Assembly: GCA_947175055.1 (NCBI GenBank)
Contig: CAMWLJ010000012.1
Location: 1 to 50,527 of the forward strand
DNA length: 50,527 nucleotides
Direction: 5' to 3'
DNA from: an uncultured Lachnospiraceae bacterium
GTDB taxonomy: Bacteria; Bacillota; Clostridia; Lachnospirales; Lachnospiraceae
Position numbers and translations under genes: made by a program. Of the stretch, positions 46,732 through 50,527 are shown piece by piece. Below the pieces are notes generated by a model. It made no database searches. It was not told where the DNA came from and saw nothing but the letters and a program-made list of their open reading frames with translations. How positions within the stretch are numbered: the stretch's first letter is position 1; each line of letters begins with the position of its first letter.

Positions 46732-47850
46732 TTACTGTATTTCCAACGCCTCGGCACATTGTTTTAGATACCTTGCGATCTCAAGATGCTGCGGACAGGC
46801 CTTTTCGCACTGTCTGCAGTTGATACATGCAGATGCCTTCCCGGCAGTATCGGTAGCTTTCTGGTAGTCAGAAACGGCTTCAGCCATCTTCCCGTCTCCG
46901 ATCTGTTTATTCATGGCCGTAAATATCTCCGGAATCGGAATCTTCTTCGGGCACCCTTCTGTACAATAATGACAGGACGTGCAGGGAATCGTATCTGCCT
47001 TGCTGAGTATCTGCTTTGCCTGCTCGATGATCTTCTGTTCCTCATCGTTAAGCGGCTGGAAATCCGTCATATAAGACAGATTATCTTCCATCTGCTGCGT
47101 ATCTGACATCCCGGAAAGCACAGTCAGAATGCCGTCCAGCGATGCTGCAAAACGGATGGCCCATGAAGCACATGACATTTCTCCGTTATATTCCTCAAAT
47201 AATCTTCTTACCGCCTTGGACGGTTTCGCCAGGCTGCCACCCTTCACCGGTTCCATGATCACAACCGACTTACCGTGCTTTCTCGCAATTTCATAGTTAG
47301 CCCTGGATGCGATGGACGGGTTCTCCCAATCGGCATAGTTGATCTGCAGCTGCACAAACTCCACTTCCGGATGCTCCGTAAGCAGCTGATCCAAAAGCTT
47401 CGGACCCCCATGGAAGGAAAATCCCAGATGACGGATCAATCCTTTCTCTTTCTGTTCCTTCACAAAATCCCAAAGATGGTAGGTGTCATACTTCGTATGA
47501 TTACTCTCCATCAAAGCATGCAGCAGGTAATAGTCAAAATAACCGGCCCCGGTCCGATCAAGGCTTATCTGAAACTGCTCTTTCGCTGTTTTCTCATCAC
47601 TTGCCACTGATGCATTCAACTTCGATGCCAACGTATAGGCTTCCCGCGGGTAGCGTTCCACCAGCGCTTCCTTTGCCACTGCCTCCGACCCCTGATAGAT
47701 ATACGCAGTATCAAAATAAGTAAATCCTGCCTCCATAAACAGGTCTACCATATGCTTGATCTGATCAATGTCCATCTGCTCTTCCTTTTTCGGCAGCCGC
47801 ATCAGTCCGAATCCTAGCTTTGGTACCTCTTTCCCAAAATAATCCGCCAT
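46732..47850 (-). CDS. Aldo/keto reductase with C-terminal 4Fe-4S ferredoxin domain
   Basis: A 372-residue protein. Residues 1-280 form an aldo-keto reductase barrel (LGFGLMRLP at the start, the catalytic region FDTAYIYQGSE with D and Y, and HLGFSFHGG). The C-terminal 90 residues hold two cysteine clusters, CTSCHYCTEGCPK and CINCRQCEKACPQ, each able to bind a 4Fe-4S cluster. Such fusions are common in anaerobic Firmicutes and probably take electrons from ferredoxin or pass them on, in place of or besides NAD(P)H. AGGAGG precedes the ATG. Substrate unknown. Confidence 0.92.
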   Translation of the reverse strand: MADYFGKEVPKLGFGLMRLPKKEEQMDIDQIKHMVDLFMEAGFTYFDTAYIYQGSEAVAKEALVERYPREAYTLASKLNASVASDEKTAKEQFQISLDRTGAGYFDYYLLHALMESNHTKYDTYHLWDFVKEQKEKGLIRHLGFSFHGGPKLLDQLLTEHPEVEFVQLQINYADWENPSIASRANYEIARKHGKSVVIMEPVKGGSLAKPSKAVRRLFEEYNGEMSCASWAIRFAASLDGILTVLSGMSDTQQMEDNLSYMTDFQPLNDEEQKIIEQAKQILSKADTIPCTSCHYCTEGCPKKIPIPEIFTAMNKQIGDGKMAEAVSDYQKATDTAGKASACINCRQCEKACPQHLEIARYLKQCAEALEIQ

Positions 47851-47910
47851 CTTTCTTCCTCCTTTGTTTTTATAAAAGGCTGCAAGAGCCTATTTATGTT
47901 TGATCTGAAT

Positions 47911-48261
47911 TTAAGTCCGCAGAACTTTGTCCATAGACTTTCCCTTAGCCAGCTCATCTACCAGCTTATCCAAATATCGTATCTCCTGCATGAGAGGTTC
48001 TGTGATCTCTTCCACCCGCACACCGCAGACTACACCCTTGATCAATCTCCTCTTTTCATTCATCTTTGGCGCATTGCGAAAGAAGTCACCGTAAGCGATC
48101 GACTGAGTCGTCATATCCGCCAGTACCTCCCTGCTATATCCGGTGAGCCAGCAGATCACTTCATCTACCTCTTCTTTTGTTCGCCCCTTCTTCAAAACTT
48201 TATTGACAAGAAGACCGTAAATCTTTGAAAAGTCCATCTGATATACCTTCTCATTCTCCAT
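47911..48261 (-). CDS. DUF2200 family protein
   Basis: A 116-residue helical protein. The segment FSKIYGLLVNKVLKKGRTKEEVDEVICWLTGY and IKGVVCGVRVEEITEPLMQEIRYLDKLVDELAKGK are the hallmark of DUF2200, a family without known function. GGAGGAG lies inside the end of the preceding gene. Its start overlaps the DUF1905 stop by 11 bases, so the two are translated together. Confidence 0.88.
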   Translation of the reverse strand: MENEKVYQMDFSKIYGLLVNKVLKKGRTKEEVDEVICWLTGYSREVLADMTTQSIAYGDFFRNAPKMNEKRRLIKGVVCGVRVEEITEPLMQEIRYLDKLVDELAKGKSMDKVLRT

Positions 48262-48556
48262 CTATACACTCCTCCTGCTCCCTGATCGTAACTTTCACCT
48301 TGTCCCCCGGCTGTTTTCCAATCTTCGACCGGATATCCTTCCTGATACCGATGATATAACATATACTGCCATCTGCATTCTTGACCCCCATATTGACAAT
48401 ACTGCCGTCATAAGGCTCTCCGTCAAAAGCAGCATGCACCTTAACCCTTCCCCTGCCAAACTCCTTCCTGATATCATAAGGAAAGATCACGTAGGCCCCG
48501 CCATTCCTGCCCGCATCACAGATCACGGCTTCATATTCGTAAATTCTCTGTTTCAT
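48251..48556 (-). CDS. DUF1905 family protein
   Basis: A 101-residue beta-rich protein. The features YEAVICDAGRNGGAYVIFPYDIRKEFG, VKVHAAFDGEPYDGSI and IRKDIRSKIGKQPGDKVKVTI identify DUF1905, a small barrel-like fold of unknown function often found alone or next to YdeI-type domains. GGGAG precedes the ATG. First gene of a two-gene unit with the DUF2200 gene. Confidence 0.88.
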   Translation of the reverse strand: MKQRIYEYEAVICDAGRNGGAYVIFPYDIRKEFGRGRVKVHAAFDGEPYDGSIVNMGVKNADGSICYIIGIRKDIRSKIGKQPGDKVKVTIREQEECIDGE

Positions 48557-48658
48557 AGATCACACTCCCTCTTTATCTTGTTATTTATTGGTAATATTGT
48601 GATCATTAGTATGTGCAAGACCATACCTTGGCATCCCATATATCCTGCCATAACAAAT

Positions 48659-48694
48659 TTCGCCCGCATAAGTCCGAAAAACTATGCGAGCGAA
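48659..48694 (-). terminator. Terminator-like hairpin behind tRNA-Ala
   Basis: On the minus strand TTCGCTCGCATA and TATGCGGGCGAA form a 12-bp stem with one G-U pair and a 12-base loop, followed by ATTTGTT. It lies four bases behind the tRNA 3' end. Confidence 0.7.
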
Positions 48695-48697
48695 TGA

Positions 48698-48770
48698 TGG
48701 AGATAGCGAGACTCGAACTCGTGACCTATACGTTGCGAACGTATCGCTCTCCCAGCTGAGCTATATCCCC
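48698..48770 (-). tRNA. tRNA-Ala, anticodon CGC
   Basis: A 73-base cloverleaf on the minus strand: acceptor GGGGATA with TATCTCC, D arm GCTCAGCTGGGAGAGC, anticodon stem ATACG/CGTAT around the loop TTCGCAA (anticodon CGC, reads GCG), and T loop TTCGAGT. The G3-U70 wobble pair, the identity mark of alanine tRNA, is present. The CCA end is not encoded. One T-stem pair (49-65) is A-C and unpaired. Confidence 0.93.
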
Positions 48771-48960
48771 ATGCGCTTTATTATAGCACATATATTAGAA
48801 AATGCAAGAAAAATACATTAAAATATCAACTCCAAAAATCATGCTGCCATGTGCCTGCACACGTCTTTCCATAGAAATACGGGTTCATCCATCCCTCCAC
48901 AACAGTGCGATGACCGTTTTGTCATATACCGGAAATTCTAAGAAGCTTCCTATATATGAC
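48771..48960. other. Intergenic stretch, nothing recognisable
   Basis: Between the tRNA and the terminator of the HPr-like gene I see no frame with a ribosome binding site and no clear repeat. Confidence 0.5.
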
Positions 48961-49003
48961 AAAAACCTGCAGTACTACCCCTCATCAGGATATCCTGCAG
49001 GCT
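48961..49003 (-). terminator. Rho-independent terminator of the HPr-like gene
   Basis: On the minus strand CCTGCAG and CTGCAGG pair across a 22-base loop and are followed by TTTTTG, 25 bases behind the stop codon. Confidence 0.65.
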
Positions 49004-49027
49004 TTCTGCCAATTTATTTTATCCCCT

Positions 49028-49261
49028 TTAACTCTCACATGCTAAGAACGGCGCGATCTTCGCTCTGATTTCTTTATCATCTGAATGATATCGCAGTTGG
49101 AGTGGTCCTGAGAAATCAAGCGCCATCACCCCTATAATGGACTTCGCGTCTACCACTCTATGCCCGGAACCAAGATCGAAATTAGTATCAAATTTGTCAA
49201 TTGTCTTAATAAACTGTCTGATCTGTTCAACATCGTTAAACTTAACATTCACCTGCTGCAT
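49028..49261 (-). CDS. HPr-family protein without the phosphorylatable histidine
   Basis: A 77-residue protein with the HPr fold. The segment VVDAKSIIGVMALDFSGPLQL matches the Ser-46 region of the sugar phosphotransferase carrier HPr (DAKSIMGVMSL). The N-terminal active-site loop with His-15 (GLHARPA in true HPr) is replaced by DVEQIRQFIKTID, so it cannot pass phosphate from PEP. Short proteins of this kind are known in Lachnospiraceae; a regulatory role resembling Crh is possible but unproven. The ATG at 49261 has GGAG ten bases ahead; an in-frame TTG at 49270 is too close. Confidence 0.75.
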   Translation of the reverse strand: MQQVNVKFNDVEQIRQFIKTIDKFDTNFDLGSGHRVVDAKSIIGVMALDFSGPLQLRYHSDDKEIRAKIAPFLACES

Positions 49262-49435
49262 ATGATTCAATCTCCTTTAATTCTTCATTTTGCCTTTGTT
49301 ATGTTTTACGTTCTACTTCCTGTTTTGCAGAACCAGCACCGGATTGATTTACATTCCCCTTATAAACAGCTTATCCATAACGCTCCGTTCTATTCCATCA
49401 CCTCCACTTTTATTTTCAGGTCTTGTTCTATTATA

Positions 49436-49530
49436 GTTAACGACATTAAAAATTTCGTTTTCGGTCCTGCAAAGGCTTCCGTATATGGCTTTGGCAGGAA
49501 CCGGAAGCAGAAAATTGTTATGTCGTTTAC
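49436..49530. repeat. Intergenic palindromic repeat, family 2, copy 2
   Basis: Ends GTTAACGACATTA and TTATGTCGTTTAC are inverted repeats, and the inner parts CGGTCCTGC and GGCAGGAACCG also pair, so most of the 95 bases can fold into one long hairpin. It shares its ends and the inner AAGCAGAAA with the element at 38017-38107. It lies in the 500-base gene-free space between the HPr-like and GNAT genes; the rest of that space shows nothing recognisable. Confidence 0.75.
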
Positions 49531-49762
49531 CATTGTTCAGTGTAACACTTTTATGTTACCGATTTCACTTATGCCTATATCATACATTCCTTGCTAAATA
49601 TTGTAAATTGTCATTTTTCATAATTTTTCCTGCTTTTCCATATATATCATTGTGAAATCTATTTCATGATAATTTTCTACTGATCAGTCAAACCCTCTAC
49701 GGCATTCGCCAATATGCTCAACCCTTCCCTCGTCCGGCTTTAAGTACGGCGCTTGGCGCATA

Positions 49763-50359
49763 CTACAGCCTGTATTCCAACTGACAATCATAAGGCTCCC
49801 TCTCTACATGTTCTTTATTGTACTCCTGCGCTTCCACACAGCCCATTGCCTGATAAAAGGCCTGGGTCTCCACCGCCGAATGGGCCGAAATGTACAGTTT
49901 GCCTGCCCCCTTCTGTTCCGCCCACTCCGCAGCGGCCCTAAATAACATTTGGCCGATTCCTCTGCCCCTCATATCCTCTGACACATGAATACAAGACAGA
50001 TCCAGATACCGATTCACCCCGCCGAACAGCACCGCTTCCACAGAGGTAAATCCCTTTAGTTCCCCGTCAACAAACGCCCCATATACAAAACCGCCCGTGC
50101 AGATCGTATTTTTAAGGCAAGTGATCAGAACCTGGTAATCCGCTTCTGTCCAATCGTCAATAAAAGGATCCTCTCGGATGACCCACTCTCCCTTCTCTCT
50201 GCGACGACACAGCGTTACCGCCTGACGGCGTATAAACTGTGCAAATAACTTCCTATCTATTTCATCGGCATGCAGCTGCCGATACACAACCGAATCTGCC
50301 TGCATAACTGTTTGTGCCCGAAGCCCCTCTCCTGCCTTATATTCCCTTGTCTGTTCCAT
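49763..50359 (-). CDS. GNAT family N-acetyltransferase
   Basis: A protein of 198 residues. The GNAT fold is recognised from the central YLDLSCIHVSEDMRGRGIGQMLF, in which the acetyl-CoA-binding signature is RGRGIG, followed by AAEWAEQKGAGKLYISAHSA and the ending FYQAMGCVEAQEYN. The protein acetylates an amine; the partner is unknown. The start is taken as the ATG at 50359 (MEQTREYK), with GGGTG eight bases ahead; in-frame ATGs at 50389 and 50401 would give 208 or 212 residues and cannot be ruled out. Confidence 0.88.
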   Translation of the reverse strand: MEQTREYKAGEGLRAQTVMQADSVVYRQLHADEIDRKLFAQFIRRQAVTLCRRREKGEWVIREDPFIDDWTEADYQVLITCLKNTICTGGFVYGAFVDGELKGFTSVEAVLFGGVNRYLDLSCIHVSEDMRGRGIGQMLFRAAAEWAEQKGAGKLYISAHSAVETQAFYQAMGCVEAQEYNKEHVEREPYDCQLEYRL

Positions 50360-50391
50360 TTTCTTGTCACCCTTTCCTGTATGTAACATCC

Positions 50392-50527
50392 TTATCTCCA
50401 TTTTGAATCGTCACAAATCTTAACTGAACTTGTTCGTTTTGTTGAACCAAATTGCTCACCAGAGAATTTATTTAACTCAACTTTCCCAGCACAAATTACC
50501 GAACATTGCCTGAATAAATATTGGCTG
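50392..50527 (-). other. Open minus-strand frame at the window edge
   Basis: One minus-strand frame is open from the right edge for 44 codons to a TAA at 50392-50394, just ahead of the GNAT gene. It could be the end of a further gene, but the stretch is AT-rich, resembles nothing I know, and could be open by chance. Confidence 0.2.

Noticed and set aside
49160-49597. 145-codon plus-strand open frame
   Set aside because: It overlaps the start of the HPr-like gene in antisense and the palindromic repeat; no ribosome binding site and no recognisable protein.

Overview
The window looks like a chromosomal segment of a spore-forming, anaerobic, low-to-moderate GC Firmicute of the Lachnospiraceae type (Clostridium cluster XIVa). 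The grounds are: protein sequences of clostridial character, strong AGGAGG ribosome binding sites, a CIRCE operator on groESL, a Bacillus-type LexA box in the recA promoter, SpoIIM and SpoVB homologues, a YesMN/ABC sugar cassette, a ferredoxin-tailed aldo-keto reductase, and several families (DUF4317, TraX-like, HPr-like without the active histidine) that are frequent in that group. No rRNA, prophage, insertion sequence or CRISPR array is visible. Most genes lie on the minus strand.

Layout. 1-2.8 kb: secG-rnr-smpB (protein export, RNA decay, trans-translation). 2.8-7.5 kb: a co-directional set of a TraX-like membrane protein, a VWA/metallopeptidase-like protein, a MoxR-type AAA ATPase and a BspA-type leucine-rich-repeat protein; this is the least understood cluster here. 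7.8-11 kb: an MBL-fold hydrolase and the bifunctional (p)ppGpp enzyme RelA/SpoT. 11.2-13.3 kb: groES-groEL behind CIRCE. 13.5-16.8 kb: a degenerate GGDEF protein, a second MBL-fold enzyme, a zinc-ribbon DUF1801 protein and a short DUF4317 protein. 17-18.4 kb: a MATE exporter on the plus strand. 18.4-21.8 kb: the glycolytic block gap-pgk-tpiA, with terminators between gap and pgk. 22.2 kb: a PHP histidinol-phosphatase. 23-31 kb: a sugar ABC importer (binding protein and two permeases, no ATPase gene) followed by its YesM/YesN two-component system and a DUF4340-like anchored protein. A very strong hairpin separates transporter from regulators.

31-35 kb: two small unknown genes in convergent orientation, mnmA, and a SpoVB/MurJ-type flippase. 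35-36 kb: DAHP synthase. 36.2-39.2 kb: nudF-eamA-spoIIM-xerD, resembling the nudF-spoIIM-fur-xerD neighbourhood of Bacillus. 39.5-45 kb: an aspartate-type aminotransferase, RNase Y, and the SOS-controlled recA-recX pair. 45.4-48.6 kb: an MFS transporter, an aldo-keto reductase and an overlapping DUF1905-DUF2200 pair. 48.7 kb: a tRNA-Ala(CGC). 49-50.4 kb: an HPr-like protein and a GNAT acetyltransferase.

The intergenic spaces hold two families of short palindromic repeats. One has copies at 42831-42975, 36071-36135 and, more diverged, 45228-45303. The other has copies at 38017-38107 and 49436-49530. The segment 45128-45303 also looks like a structured minus-strand RNA with its own terminator. 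No complete, clearly new system can be proven from sequence alone. The best candidates for follow-up are the AAA/VWA/LRR cluster, the putative RNA at 45.2 kb, and the two repeat families.
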